The position numbers and the translations under genes were made by a program. Of a stretch of 64,000 bases of DNA, positions 10,089-18,389 are shown piece after piece; the first letter of the stretch is position 1, and each line of letters begins with the position of its first letter. Below the pieces are notes generated by a model. That model searched no databases. It was not told where the DNA came from and saw only the letters and a program-made list of their open reading frames with translations. The DNA lies in the NCBI RefSeq assembly GCF_001281525.1, contig NZ_LGCI01000002.1:248001-312000 (forward strand). The letters are read 5' to 3'. The DNA is from Lysinibacillus macroides. GTDB taxonomy: Bacteria; Bacillota; Bacilli; Bacillales_A; Planococcaceae.

Positions 10089-10097
10089 GGCCAGCAC

Positions 10098-11270
10098 CTA
10101 CCATTTCACAATCATTGCAGATTTATGAGATGTCTCCTTAATCACCACGCCACGTTTTGCCATTTCTTCAATATACATATCACCCGGCACAATTGATTCA
10201 GGTGCAAACACACCACGCTCCGTAATTACACCTGCACCAATCATTTGTGCAACAACAGAAACCGTGTTGGCAGTAGCACGTGCCATAGCCGTTTCATTAA
10301 TTGTCATATCCTTGCGGACAACCATTTCATATTCATATGTCACTTGTTGCTCAGCTTTTTCACCAGCTACAATAACACGTAGAAGTACAGCATCTGGCTT
10401 CGTCCCTAACTCAAGTTTCTTTTTAAGGGCTTCACGCACTACCGCACGAACAGGTACTTCCTGATGATCCACTTCTACTGTATTTGTGGCATCAAGGAAG
10501 CCTAAATCAGCTAATAGCTTAAATTTCTCTGCATGCCCTTTATAGCGAATTGTTTTATATTCTAATGTGCGGACATTTGGGAATGTCTTATACAGTGTGG
10601 AGATTCCTCCAGAAGTATAAAATGCCTCCAGCACACCAAACTCATCAAAATAAATAGGTTCAATGCCTGATAGGGATGGAACTTCTTCAAGTACACCCTT
10701 CTGAATTGTTTTAGAAGGTTCCGTATAATGATCAAAAACACCGTCTAAAGAAAATACACGCGTATAGTGAAGAGGCGGCTTAGGCTCAGTTGGAATACCC
10801 CCAACAAATAGTTTAATAGATTCAACATCATCTAATTTAGATGCACCATAGCCTGTTAGGATATTGACCATACCTGGTGCCACACCTAGGTCAGGGATAA
10901 TTGTGACACCCTTTGCCTTTGCTTCCTCATGAAGCTCTAATATTTTTTCTGTTATTCCACCAATATGTCCACCTAAGTCTACGGAATGCACACCTACCTC
11001 AATTGCCGCTCTTGCCACTCGTTCATTGAAGGAATAGAATAGCGCATTGACAACAACATCCCCTTTTGCAATGACCTCCATTAAGGAATCATCACTCTCT
11101 GCATGAAGCTCCACAACCTCAATCTTATCTGTACCTAGTGTGTCCACAAAATCCTGTGCCACATTTATATCAATATCACTTAAAAATACACGCTTTACTT
11201 CATCATTTTTTATTAAATCACGAGCTACCTCTTTCCCCATTAAACCTGCACCTAATACAACAACTTTCAT
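10098..11270 (-). CDS. Saccharopine dehydrogenase family protein
   Basis: A 390-residue NAD(P)-dependent enzyme. The N-terminal Rossmann motif VVLGAGLMGKEVARDL (residues 3-18) and the central PDLGVAPGMVNILTGYGA segment are typical of saccharopine dehydrogenase/lysine-ketoglutarate reductase proteins. ATG at 11270 is chosen: AAGGGG lies about nine bases upstream, while the ATG at 11279 directly abuts that site. The stop codon sits ten bases upstream of the next gene's ATG and within its leader, suggesting translational coupling. With the aldehyde dehydrogenase upstream, a role in lysine or related diamino-acid catabolism through a semialdehyde is a reasonable inference, not shown. Confidence 0.88.
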   Translation of the reverse strand: MKVVVLGAGLMGKEVARDLIKNDEVKRVFLSDIDINVAQDFVDTLGTDKIEVVELHAESDDSLMEVIAKGDVVVNALFYSFNERVARAAIEVGVHSVDLGGHIGGITEKILELHEEAKAKGVTIIPDLGVAPGMVNILTGYGASKLDDVESIKLFVGGIPTEPKPPLHYTRVFSLDGVFDHYTEPSKTIQKGVLEEVPSLSGIEPIYFDEFGVLEAFYTSGGISTLYKTFPNVRTLEYKTIRYKGHAEKFKLLADLGFLDATNTVEVDHQEVPVRAVVREALKKKLELGTKPDAVLLRVIVAGEKAEQQVTYEYEMVVRKDMTINETAMARATANTVSVVAQMIGAGVITERGVFAPESIVPGDMYIEEMAKRGVVIKETSHKSAMIVKW

Positions 11271-11296
11271 CAAGAACATCCCCTTTCGCTGATCTG

Positions 11297-12784
11297 TTAT
11301 TCTGTATCGATTTGTGCTCTTTGTAATTTACCGCTGTAGTCTACGTAAATGCTCTTCCATTCTGTGTATACATCGAGAGCAGCAACACCCGAGTCACGGT
11401 GCCCATTTCCTGTCCCTTTTGTACCACCGAAGGGCAAATGAATTTCAGCACCAGTTGTGCCAGCATTTACATAAACAATTCCTGTGTCTAAATCACGTTG
11501 GGCGCGGAAAATTGTATTTACATCCTGTGAGAAAATTGAGCTAGATAAGCCAAATTTCACGCCATTATTTACTTCAATTGCTTCCTCTAAACTAGCTACT
11601 TCAATTAGTGAAACGACTGGACCGAAGATTTCTTCTTGCGCAATAATCATGTCAGGTTTGACATTCGTAAACAATGTCGGTTCATAATAAAATCCATTAT
11701 TATACGGCGCTTCATTTAATATATTGCCACCTGCTAATAATGTGGCTCCCTCTTGTTTACCTATTTGCACATAGTGATTAATTTTTTCTAATGCAGCTTT
11801 ATTAATCACTGGTCCAATTTTAACGCCCTCATCTAAGCCGTTCCCAACGGTTAGCTTTTGCATTTCTTCCAAGAGGTGCTGCTCCAATTGCTCTTTTACA
11901 TCTTTATGCACAATCACTCGACTACATGCCGTACATCTTTGCCCAGCTGTGCCAAATGCACTCCATAAAATTCCCTCTGTAGCGAGCTGCAAATCAGCAT
12001 CATCCATGACAATCACAGCATTTTTTCCACCCATCTCTAAAGAAATCTTCTTTAAATGCTTACCGCCAAGCTCAGCTACTTTACTACCTGTTGTTGTAGA
12101 ACCTGTAAAGGAGATAACCTTTACATCGGGATGTTCAATTAAAGCTGTTCCAACTGTAGGCCCTGTACCAAATACAATATTTGCTACACTATCTGGTAAG
12201 CCTACTTCTTCAAAAATTTTACCCATTTCATAGGCCATCATTGGTGTCTCATTTGAAGGCTTCCAAATAAATGTATTCCCTGCAACAATTGCAGGAAATG
12301 ACTTCCATGTTGCAATAGCAATAGGGAAATTCCAAGGAGTAATAAGTGCCACAACACCAATAGGCGCTCTTACACTCATTGCAAACTTATTAGCTAGCTC
12401 AGATGGTGTCGTCTCACCAAACAACCTGCGACCTTCCCCAGCCATATAGTAAGCCATATCGATGCCTTCTTGCACCTCTCCTCTAGCTTCTTCAATAACC
12501 TTGCCCATCTCTTTTGTTAAAACGGTCGCCAAATATTCCTTTTTTTCTTTCATTTTTTGACCGATGGCATATAAATAGTCTGCACGCTTTGGCGCTGGTA
12601 CAAGTGCCCAGCCTTTTTGTGCTTGTTTAGCAGCTACTACCGCCTCATCTACTTCGCTTGCTGTTGAACGAGGTATGGTGGCTAACTGCTCTCCATTTGC
12701 AGGGTTCGTCACTGCTATACTTTGTAAATGTGAATGTGCTTTCCATTTACCACCGATATAGTTTTTAATCTCCACTTCATACAC
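11297..12784 (-). CDS. NAD(P)-dependent aldehyde dehydrogenase
   Basis: A 495-residue ALDH-superfamily enzyme that oxidises an aldehyde to an acid. TPWNFPIAIATWK and FTGSTTTGSKV mark the cofactor site, SLEMGGKNAVIV carries the general-base Glu (about 250), and GTAGQRCTACSR holds the nucleophilic Cys (about 285). It is the first gene of a three-gene operon. The closest recognisable subfamilies act on semialdehydes such as 2-oxoglutarate semialdehyde or 2-aminoadipate semialdehyde; the neighbouring saccharopine-dehydrogenase-like gene fits the latter, but this is inference. Confidence 0.9.
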   Translation of the reverse strand: MYEVEIKNYIGGKWKAHSHLQSIAVTNPANGEQLATIPRSTASEVDEAVVAAKQAQKGWALVPAPKRADYLYAIGQKMKEKKEYLATVLTKEMGKVIEEARGEVQEGIDMAYYMAGEGRRLFGETTPSELANKFAMSVRAPIGVVALITPWNFPIAIATWKSFPAIVAGNTFIWKPSNETPMMAYEMGKIFEEVGLPDSVANIVFGTGPTVGTALIEHPDVKVISFTGSTTTGSKVAELGGKHLKKISLEMGGKNAVIVMDDADLQLATEGILWSAFGTAGQRCTACSRVIVHKDVKEQLEQHLLEEMQKLTVGNGLDEGVKIGPVINKAALEKINHYVQIGKQEGATLLAGGNILNEAPYNNGFYYEPTLFTNVKPDMIIAQEEIFGPVVSLIEVASLEEAIEVNNGVKFGLSSSIFSQDVNTIFRAQRDLDTGIVYVNAGTTGAEIHLPFGGTKGTGNGHRDSGVAALDVYTEWKSIYVDYSGKLQRAQIDTE

Positions 12785-13194
12785 CCCCTGAAATACTCTA
12801 TGATGCCTCGGCTATCGACCAGTCGTATTCCATAGGTACAGAATATATGACTTTCGTGAGAATTAATTATGTCAAAATTCCGAATTTTAAAGATATATTA
12901 TCCCTTTGTAATACGTCCGTAAAACAAATATCAGCGACAACTGCCAGAGGCTTTATTTTCACTTAACGTAAAACTTTCACCTATCCATTTATGCAAAGGG
13001 ATAGCCGTTTAAGGTTATGTATATTCACCATACCCTCCATTAAATGAAAATAAATCATACACATTCTAGTTTTTTATATTCGACATTTTCTGTCTAATTC
13101 CCTTTTTTTCTAAAAGATTTAATTTTTCATTGAAACTAATGTGACGGATCACCGTATATAATAACAATAAATTTATTATTGGAGGAATCTCTTT
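12785..13194. other. Intergenic region between divergent units
   Basis: About 410 bases without a credible gene. It must hold the promoters of the leftward aldehyde dehydrogenase operon and of the rightward AIM24 gene. On the minus strand there is a possible sporulation-type element (see findings); GGAGG at 13182-13186 is the ribosome-binding site of the AIM24 gene. Nothing else stands out. Confidence 0.5.
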
Positions 13195-13995
13195 ATGAAT
13201 AACCATGAAATTGATTACAAATTGTTTGGTGACGATATGCAGTATGTACAGGTGGAGCTTGATCCTCAAGAAACTGTTGTTGCGGAAGCAGGCGCTTTAA
13301 TGATGATGGATGATGCCATTCATATGGAAACAATTTTTGGTGATGGCTCAAGAGGTAGCTCACAAAGCGGAATAATGGGGAAATTATTAGGTGCTGGTAA
13401 ACGAATGATTACAGGTGAAAGCTTATTTATGACGACATTTACAAATGTTGGCTCAGGTAAAAAGCATGTCTATTTTGCTTCACCTTACCCAGGCAAAATT
13501 ATTCCAATGGATTTAAGTCAATTAAATGGCAAAATTATTTGTCAAAAGGATGCCTTTCTAGCAGCGGCTAAAGGAGTTTCTATTGGCGTTGAATTCCAGA
13601 GAAAAATCGGTGCTGGTTTCTTTGGTGGTGAAGGCTTTATTATGCAAAAACTTGAGGGAGATGGTATGGCATTTGTCCATGCAGGTGGTACTATTCATGA
13701 AAAAACATTGCAGCCTGGGGAGGTTTTACGTGTGGACACTGGCTGTCTAGTAGCGATGACTGCCAGCGTGGACTATAATATCGAGCTAGTAGGAGGCGTA
13801 AAAACGGCACTATTTGGGGGAGAAGGTATTTTCTTTGCTACTCTACGTGGTCCGGGTAAAGTTTGGGTACAATCATTACCATTTAGCCGTTTAGCAAGCC
13901 GCGTCTTTGCAGCAGCGCCTATTTCACAAGGCGGTGGTGGTCAATCGAAAGGTGAAGGCGGTATTGGCGGTTTATTTGATTTATTTAACAAATAA
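13195..13995 (+). CDS. AIM24/TIGR00266 family protein
   Basis: A 266-residue protein of the AIM24 family. It is rich in Gly and beta-strand repeats, for example SPYPGKIIPMDL, GGEGFIMQKLEGDGMAFVHAGG and a second GGVKTALFGGEGIFFATLRGPGKVW block, as in the double beta-helix fold of this family. The C-terminus is a Gly/Gln-rich tail. The start is supported by GGAGG eight to nine bases before ATG. The bacterial function is unknown; the name comes from a yeast mitochondrial protein. It stands alone and ends at a bidirectional terminator. Confidence 0.88.
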   Translation: MNNHEIDYKLFGDDMQYVQVELDPQETVVAEAGALMMMDDAIHMETIFGDGSRGSSQSGIMGKLLGAGKRMITGESLFMTTFTNVGSGKKHVYFASPYPGKIIPMDLSQLNGKIICQKDAFLAAAKGVSIGVEFQRKIGAGFFGGEGFIMQKLEGDGMAFVHAGGTIHEKTLQPGEVLRVDTGCLVAMTASVDYNIELVGGVKTALFGGEGIFFATLRGPGKVWVQSLPFSRLASRVFAAAPISQGGGGQSKGEGGIGGLFDLFNK

Positions 13996-13996
13996 C

Positions 13997-14037
13997 AAAA
14001 TGGGAGCATATCACTACTGGATATGCTCCCATTTTTT
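13997..14037. terminator. Bidirectional terminator
   Basis: Arms AAATGGGAGCATATC and GATATGCTCCCATTT followed by a T-run. It lies between the AIM24 gene and the convergent dehydrogenase gene and includes the latter's stop codon. Confidence 0.88.
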
Positions 14038-14998
14038 AATCAATTCGATTTGTTACAGCCTTGCCTTGTCCATAAGCCGTAAGCTCTTTTACATTTAACA
14101 TAAGCATCGCTGTTCTTGTTTCTAAGGACGCACTACCGATATGCGGCAGGGCTACAACATTTGACAGTGTTAATAAAGGATGATCCATAGCTATCGGCTC
14201 TTGTTCAAATACATCCAGCCCTGCAGCCCACAACTTGCCCTCTTTTAATGTGTCGTACAATGCCAGCTCATCTATAATACCACCACGTGAGGCATTAATA
14301 ATAACAGCATCATCCTTCATTAGCGCTAGTTCTTCAGCACCGATAAGCCCCTCTGTATCATTGTTATATGGTGTCATAATGACAACGAAATCTGATTGCT
14401 TTAAAAGCTCCTCCAATGATGCATACTGAAAGCCGTACATTTCTTCTGCTTCATGACGGCGTCTTCGATTGTTATATAAAACCTTCATATCAAAGCCCTT
14501 TGCCCGCCTAGCAACAGCCTGTCCAATACGCCCCATTCCAATAATACCTATGGTAGCACCTGACACATCCTTCCCAACTAATTGCATTGGATACCAGCTC
14601 TTCCATTTGCCCTCACGTAAATAGCGTTCACTTTCTGGAATTCTACGTGCTGTTGCTAGCAATAAGCCCATCACTAAATCTGCCGTTGTATTGGTCAACA
14701 CTCCAGGCGTATTGGTCGCCATAACCCCTCGCTTCCGTAACGCTTGCACATCTATGTTATTATAGCCAACCGCTAAATTGGTCACTAATTTTAGATTGGG
14801 CGCATGTGACAGCAATTCCTCATTTACTTGATCAGCAAGTGTTACCCATAACACCTCACAATCTGCCACGGCTGCTAGCAATTTGTCACGTGGAATCACC
14901 ATTTCTTCCTCGTCCCACTGTGAGATGTCGTAATATTCCCGTAAAGGCTCTACGATTTGTGCAGGAAATTTGCGTGTTATAAATAATTTCTTTTTCAT
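14036..14998 (-). CDS. D-2-hydroxyacid dehydrogenase (glyoxylate/hydroxypyruvate reductase type)
   Basis: A 320-residue NAD(P)H-dependent reductase that interconverts 2-oxoacids and D-2-hydroxyacids. The nucleotide site is GIIGMGRIGQAVARRAKGF (about 150-168). Catalytic Arg lies in INASRGGIID (about 236), Glu in DVFEQEP (about 264) and His in ALPHIGSAS (about 289). The length and the LVTNLAVGYNNID segment fit the GyaR/GhrB group, which acts on glyoxylate or hydroxypyruvate. The gene is monocistronic; its stop codon is inside a terminator shared with the AIM24 gene. Confidence 0.92.
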   Translation of the reverse strand: MKKKLFITRKFPAQIVEPLREYYDISQWDEEEMVIPRDKLLAAVADCEVLWVTLADQVNEELLSHAPNLKLVTNLAVGYNNIDVQALRKRGVMATNTPGVLTNTTADLVMGLLLATARRIPESERYLREGKWKSWYPMQLVGKDVSGATIGIIGMGRIGQAVARRAKGFDMKVLYNNRRRRHEAEEMYGFQYASLEELLKQSDFVVIMTPYNNDTEGLIGAEELALMKDDAVIINASRGGIIDELALYDTLKEGKLWAAGLDVFEQEPIAMDHPLLTLSNVVALPHIGSASLETRTAMLMLNVKELTAYGQGKAVTNRID

Positions 14999-15172
14999 GT
15001 TTGAAACACCCCTCTAGTCAATTCCCTAATTCGCCTATAGCGTAACACTTACCACAAGCATTTTCTAGTCTGTATCTATTTATAAATATTTGCTGTTTTT
15101 AACATTTATCAATTTTATCAGCTTCTTTCTTTGTTTATCCATGAAATACATAGCTTTATCCTAAAACCAAAC

Positions 15173-15202
15173 AAAAAAACTATGCATAGATTTTATGCAT
15201 AG
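15173..15202 (-). terminator. Terminator of hemAT
   Basis: Arms CTATGCATA and TATGCATAG around a short loop, followed on the minus strand by seven T. It lies just after the leftward hemAT stop codon. Confidence 0.88.
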
Positions 15203-15217
15203 CTACTATTTTACATG

Positions 15218-16510
15218 CTAAAACTCTCTAATTGTTGTATTTAAGCGATTAGCTACCCGCTCTAACGCTCCTGAGGACTCACCTATCGATTCAATAATAT
15301 TTGCTAATTCCGAAATCTGTCTTCCTACATTCTGAAAATTGGAGATAGAATCTTCAACAGAGTCAGAAATCGCATCGAAAGCTTTTAAAGACTCGGCATT
15401 GCGTTCAATACTATTATGCACGAGTTGTTGTATATCTTGAATGGCTTGAACAACCTGTACCGTAATACCATTAGACATCATAATAAGCTCAGCAATTTCC
15501 TCAACAGAACTTTTCGTTTGATCTGCAAGCTTGCGTACCTCATTCGCCACCACTGCAAAGCCCTTACCGTGCTCGCCTGCACGTGCTGCTTCAATAGCAG
15601 AGTTCAACGCAAGTAAGTTGGTTTGACCTGAAATGTTTTTCACCATTTCCACAACTGCATTAATTTTTGAGGAGGACTGGTCCAACTGTTCCACCATCTT
15701 AGCCATTTCAACTGTCTTATGATGAATTTCACCCGTTTGTTCATTGATTAAAACAATTTTAGCGTGGCCATCACTTGATACTTTCTGCATGGATTCTGCT
15801 TCATGAATACTATTTGTTAAAAAATCATTGGTCTTCTTTGCACTATAAATAAGCTCCGATACGGTTTTAGAGGTATTTTGAGATTGAGTCTCTAATTGCG
15901 TAGAAATGCCACCTATCACTTCTTTTACATGCTCAAGAACATTATTACGCTGTTCCTCAATCAATGTATTGGCATAGTGATCATATTCTTCTAACACAAT
16001 TTGCTGCTCAAAATTGCAAATTTTACTAATAGCATCACAAAATTTTTCTTCCTCGCCTTTTGATAATTGAAGCTCATACACAATCTTTCTTAATGATTTT
16101 TCAAGAACTTGAAAGGCAGCTAAATACCATTTTGGATATAGACGAATCCTTACATGCATTTTTGCCACTCGTCTGCGTTTTTCTAAAAAGGCTTCATCAA
16201 TTCGTCCTTCAAACATTTCAATAATATGATGACGCAATGTTTGGCGTAATCGCTCACTGGAGCTATTTGTTTGAATAACCTCTTGCAGCGTAGGGACACT
16301 TTCAATCACACGATAAAATCCTGCCACCACATCCGCAACATCGCGCTCTACATATAGCTTTAAGCTTTTAATCAGCTGCAGATCATAGTTATTCAAACCT
16401 ATGAGTTTTAATTGTAATAAACGATCTGGATCTTCAATAAAAATACCTGTATTTGTATCATTGTTAATTTCAATTGTATTTTTCTTTGATCTATTCACAA
16501 TTTGAAACAT
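15218..16510 (-). CDS. hemAT: Globin-coupled aerotaxis transducer HemAT
   Basis: A soluble 430-residue chemoreceptor. The N-terminal part (about 1-190) is a sensor globin; AKMHVRIRLYPKWYLAAF around residue 118 contains the proximal haem-binding His and closely matches the pattern of Bacillus HemAT. The C-terminal part is a methyl-accepting signalling domain with the hairpin-tip sequence EAARAGEHGKGFAVVANEVR (about 305-325), which contacts CheA and CheW. There is no membrane helix. ATG at 16510 has AGGTGGAG just upstream; the in-frame GTG at 16519 overlaps that site. It senses oxygen and steers swimming. Confidence 0.95.
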   Translation of the reverse strand: MFQIVNRSKKNTIEINNDTNTGIFIEDPDRLLQLKLIGLNNYDLQLIKSLKLYVERDVADVVAGFYRVIESVPTLQEVIQTNSSSERLRQTLRHHIIEMFEGRIDEAFLEKRRRVAKMHVRIRLYPKWYLAAFQVLEKSLRKIVYELQLSKGEEEKFCDAISKICNFEQQIVLEEYDHYANTLIEEQRNNVLEHVKEVIGGISTQLETQSQNTSKTVSELIYSAKKTNDFLTNSIHEAESMQKVSSDGHAKIVLINEQTGEIHHKTVEMAKMVEQLDQSSSKINAVVEMVKNISGQTNLLALNSAIEAARAGEHGKGFAVVANEVRKLADQTKSSVEEIAELIMMSNGITVQVVQAIQDIQQLVHNSIERNAESLKAFDAISDSVEDSISNFQNVGRQISELANIIESIGESSGALERVANRLNTTIREF

Positions 16511-16909
16511 TCTCTCCACCTCGTATCATAATCTATACGTTCTAATCCCATCCTCCTAAATGCCATTAAAAGACAAAAATAATCTGGTACTTTATGTATC
16601 AATTATAATCTTAAACTATCTAAATGAACAATATATAGGCAAATAATGTATGTTATTAATAACTTTTTTATCACCTTATTCAAAAATAATACTTTATACC
16701 TAATAAATCTTGTATTCTTAAAATATCATTGTAGAAACGCCCTTTTGGCTAACGGTCATTTCCTTTTCTTACACTTATAATATGGCAACCATACTATCTT
16801 GATACATTCATTATAATGATCATCACATATTTTTAGGCTGTAAAAATGATACACTCATAATTATACGAAAATGACATACAAGTAGCCTCGAATAGAAATC
16901 TCTGTCTTC
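16511..16909. other. Intergenic region upstream of hemAT
   Basis: About 400 AT-rich bases. It should hold the hemAT promoter on the minus strand; I looked for a flagellar sigma-D pattern (TAAA-N15-GCCGATAT) and did not find a convincing one. No credible gene was found. Confidence 0.4.
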
Positions 16910-17131
16910 TCATTTTGGTAAATTTTTCAACAACAGCAAGGATTGTATTAAGGACACAAAAATGCCTTTTAACCTTCCCATTACAACCACATGATCTCCA
17001 GTGGGTATAAAGAAAATCACCTCCCCAGTTTTTCGACTAAGCATTAAGATTTGATACGCCCTATCAACTTTCGCTATTTTCTCAAGACATTCTGACGCTG
17101 TAAGCCCTTCCGCTTCTATCAATGTATTCAC
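16910..17131 (-). CDS. Small hypothetical protein of the phage-type regulatory cassette
   Basis: A 73-residue protein that I do not recognise. It has a mixed N-terminal part and a hydrophobic C-terminal stretch (GIFVSLIQSLLLLK). Its GTG start overlaps the stop codon of a 32-residue upstream peptide gene in a GTGA junction, which argues for translational coupling and hence for real expression. It is the last of four small leftward genes facing a CI-like repressor gene. Confidence 0.5.
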   Translation of the reverse strand: MNTLIEAEGLTASECLEKIAKVDRAYQILMLSRKTGEVIFFIPTGDHVVVMGRLKGIFVSLIQSLLLLKNLPK

Positions 17132-17226
17132 ACAAATTGTGTAAGCTTTCCTTGTGTCAGGGAGTGTTTCTCCATATCACTTCTTTCTTCATCAAATGAC
17201 TGATGTTGGCGACTAAACCAGTTCAT
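17128..17226 (-). CDS. 32-residue hydrophilic peptide gene
   Basis: A short reading frame of 32 codons starting MNWFSRQHQS and ending LTQGKLTQFV. ATG at 17226 has AGAAGGA about seven bases upstream; an in-frame ATG at 17235 lies on top of that site. The TGA stop overlaps the GTG start of the next gene by four bases (GTGA). The peptide is charged and has no signal peptide or membrane helix. No function is recognised. The spacing and coupling are the evidence that it is a gene. Confidence 0.5.
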   Translation of the reverse strand: MNWFSRQHQSFDEERSDMEKHSLTQGKLTQFV

Positions 17227-17251
17227 TTTCTTCATCCTTCTCTAAAGTACT

Positions 17252-17461
17252 TCAAGCCGATTGCTGTTCATCATCTTTCAAATCGAGAACATCATGAATT
17301 TTTGGCCAATATTTTTTACCTGAACGCTCTCCATGTAGGATTTTGTTCAAATACGTTTTGCCTGTACCAATTTCATCACAGAGCCATTGTTGCGTCTTAT
17401 TCATGTCGATTAAACGTTTCACGACACGCTTACCCATGGGCGTTAACTGACGTTGTTTCAC
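17252..17461 (-). CDS. Phage-type HTH regulator (Cro-like position)
   Basis: A 69-residue DNA-binding protein. The segment KTQQWLCDEIGTGKTYLNKILHGER forms a Cro/CI-type helix-turn-helix (about residues 21-45). The start is the GTG at 17461, eight bases after a perfect AGGAGG, so the gene overlaps the end of the upstream coiled-coil gene by 32 bases. It is transcribed away from a CI-like repressor gene with an operator-bearing gap in between, the arrangement of a phage lysis-lysogeny switch. It probably represses or tunes the divergent promoters; the target is inferred. Confidence 0.75.
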   Translation of the reverse strand: MKQRQLTPMGKRVVKRLIDMNKTQQWLCDEIGTGKTYLNKILHGERSGKKYWPKIHDVLDLKDDEQQSA

Positions 17462-17777
17462 GTTTCTCACCTCCTGTATTTTCGAGGTAGACTTCCACGC
17501 TCATTTGCAGACCTTCTCTGACTCCCACTTGATAAAACCAAGCTAATAATTCATTCCTCTCAGCTATTTTTTCAAGTAACTGTTGTTCTAGTTGTTCAAT
17601 TTCTTCCTCTAAGCATTTGTATTCTTCTCTGACAAAAGCATCAATGCGATGAACCACTGCTTTATGTGCCTGTGAGATTTTCCAACTAATAGTCTCTGTC
17701 TGCTCGGCTGTATACTCACGGCACTTTTGCATCTCCTGTAATACTGCCTGATTCTGCTTGTACATTAGTTCGCTCAT
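17430..17777 (-). CDS. Coiled-coil protein, first gene of leftward regulatory cluster
   Basis: A 115-residue protein dominated by a heptad-like Glu/Gln/Leu stretch (about 50-75, LEEEIEQLEQQLLEKIAER), predicted to form a coiled coil. I do not recognise a family. ATG at 17777 has AGGAGGAG six bases upstream. Its 3' end overlaps the HTH gene in another frame. It is the first gene after a promoter whose spacer contains an operator-like dyad. A partner or antirepressor role is possible but not supported by a motif. Confidence 0.65.
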   Translation of the reverse strand: MSELMYKQNQAVLQEMQKCREYTAEQTETISWKISQAHKAVVHRIDAFVREEYKCLEEEIEQLEQQLLEKIAERNELLAWFYQVGVREGLQMSVEVYLENTGGEKRETTSVNAHG

Positions 17778-17856
17778 TGCCTCTCCTCCTATTTAGTTGT
17801 CAAAGAATAATGGTTGCTATTATTCCACCTATTAAAAATGGTAAAATCTAATGAGC

Positions 17857-17870
17857 AACTTGTTTCCCTT
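17857..17870 (+). repeat. Direct repeat copy 1 (14 bp)
   Basis: AACTTGTTTCCCTT, identical to the copy at 18390-18403. The two copies flank the CI-like gene on the same strand; this one lies at the expected transcription start of the leftward cluster. Confidence 0.6.
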
Positions 17871-17876
17871 AATTAC

Positions 17877-17904
17877 ATTGTATCGCATATACGAATTCAC
17901 TCAA
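17877..17904 (-). promoter_or_regulatory. Leftward promoter of the regulatory cluster
   Basis: On the minus strand TTGAGT (17899-17904) is followed after 16 bases by TACAAT (17877-17882), a good housekeeping promoter for the coiled-coil/HTH genes. An operator dyad occupies its spacer. Confidence 0.6.
17881..17896. promoter_or_regulatory. Operator-like dyad O1
   Basis: TATCGCATATACGAAT, with core TCG-N6-CGA. It lies between the -35 and -10 of the leftward promoter, where a bound repressor would block transcription. A half site ATTCG follows at 17911-17915. Confidence 0.55.
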
Positions 17905-17931
17905 GTTTAAATTCGCTTTTTTTTGCACAAA

Positions 17932-17947
17932 ATTCGTTTACGCGAAT
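17932..17947. promoter_or_regulatory. Operator-like dyad O2
   Basis: ATTCGTTTACGCGAAT, with the same TCG-N6-CGA core as O1. It ends four bases before the AGGAGG ribosome-binding site of the CI-like gene, so it could mediate autoregulation. Confidence 0.55.
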
Positions 17948-17965
17948 ATTAGGAGGTTATTTATA

Positions 17966-18370
17966 ATGAATGAAATCGGCAAACGCATTAAGCAACTACG
18001 AGGACAAAGAAATGTTAAAGCTATTGAACTGGCTGAAGCTATAGGCGCATCTCAAGGAAATATCAGTGATTGGGAAAATGATAAAAAAAAGTCTACTCCT
18101 ACAGCGAAGTATTTAATCGCAATTGCGAATTTTTTTGATGTTTCTTTAGATTGGTTAATGACTGGTGAAGAGCGCACTATTGAACAAGAAACGTTAAACT
18201 TTGATGAAACTGATCTCGCAAAAAAAATCAACTTACTTACACACGATGAGAAATTAAAACTTGAAGGCATCATTGAAGGATTTTTATTAGCTCGTGAACT
18301 GTATAATAAAAAAGTAACGTCACCGAACTCGACAAGTGGAGAAGAAGCCGCAACAGATGAAACGGCTTAA
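17966..18370 (+). CDS. XRE-family CI-like repressor
   Basis: A 134-residue transcription factor. The N-terminal HTH (about residues 7-65) contains AIELAEAIGASQGNISDWEND and is followed by FDVSLDWLMTGEE, the standard end of the HTH_3 domain in phage repressors. The C-terminal half is short, without the Ser-Lys protease residues of LexA-type repressors, so cleavage-based induction is unlikely. ATG at 17966 follows AGGAGG at nine bases. It faces the leftward cluster with the HTH gene and probably binds the TCG-N6-CGA dyads between them. No integrase or structural phage gene is present nearby. Confidence 0.85.
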   Translation: MNEIGKRIKQLRGQRNVKAIELAEAIGASQGNISDWENDKKKSTPTAKYLIAIANFFDVSLDWLMTGEERTIEQETLNFDETDLAKKINLLTHDEKLKLEGIIEGFLLARELYNKKVTSPNSTSGEEAATDETA

Positions 18371-18389
18371 TTTTTTATTCTTTTTGGGT

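Noticed and set aside
10264-10464. Plus-strand frames opposite the dehydrogenase and other large genes
   Set aside because: These are antisense shadows of well-supported genes with no sites or domains of their own; the same holds for those near 761, 1234, 7709, 9201, 11138, 22426, 30625, 35292, 45119 and 48717.
12842-12872. Listing the sigma-E-like element as a promoter feature
   Set aside because: The -35 match is poor and the region is AT-rich, so a chance match is likely; kept only as part of a finding.
16910-18370. Intact prophage
   Set aside because: Only the regulatory cassette is present; there is no integrase, terminase, capsid, holin or lysin gene, and uppP and hemAT flank it.
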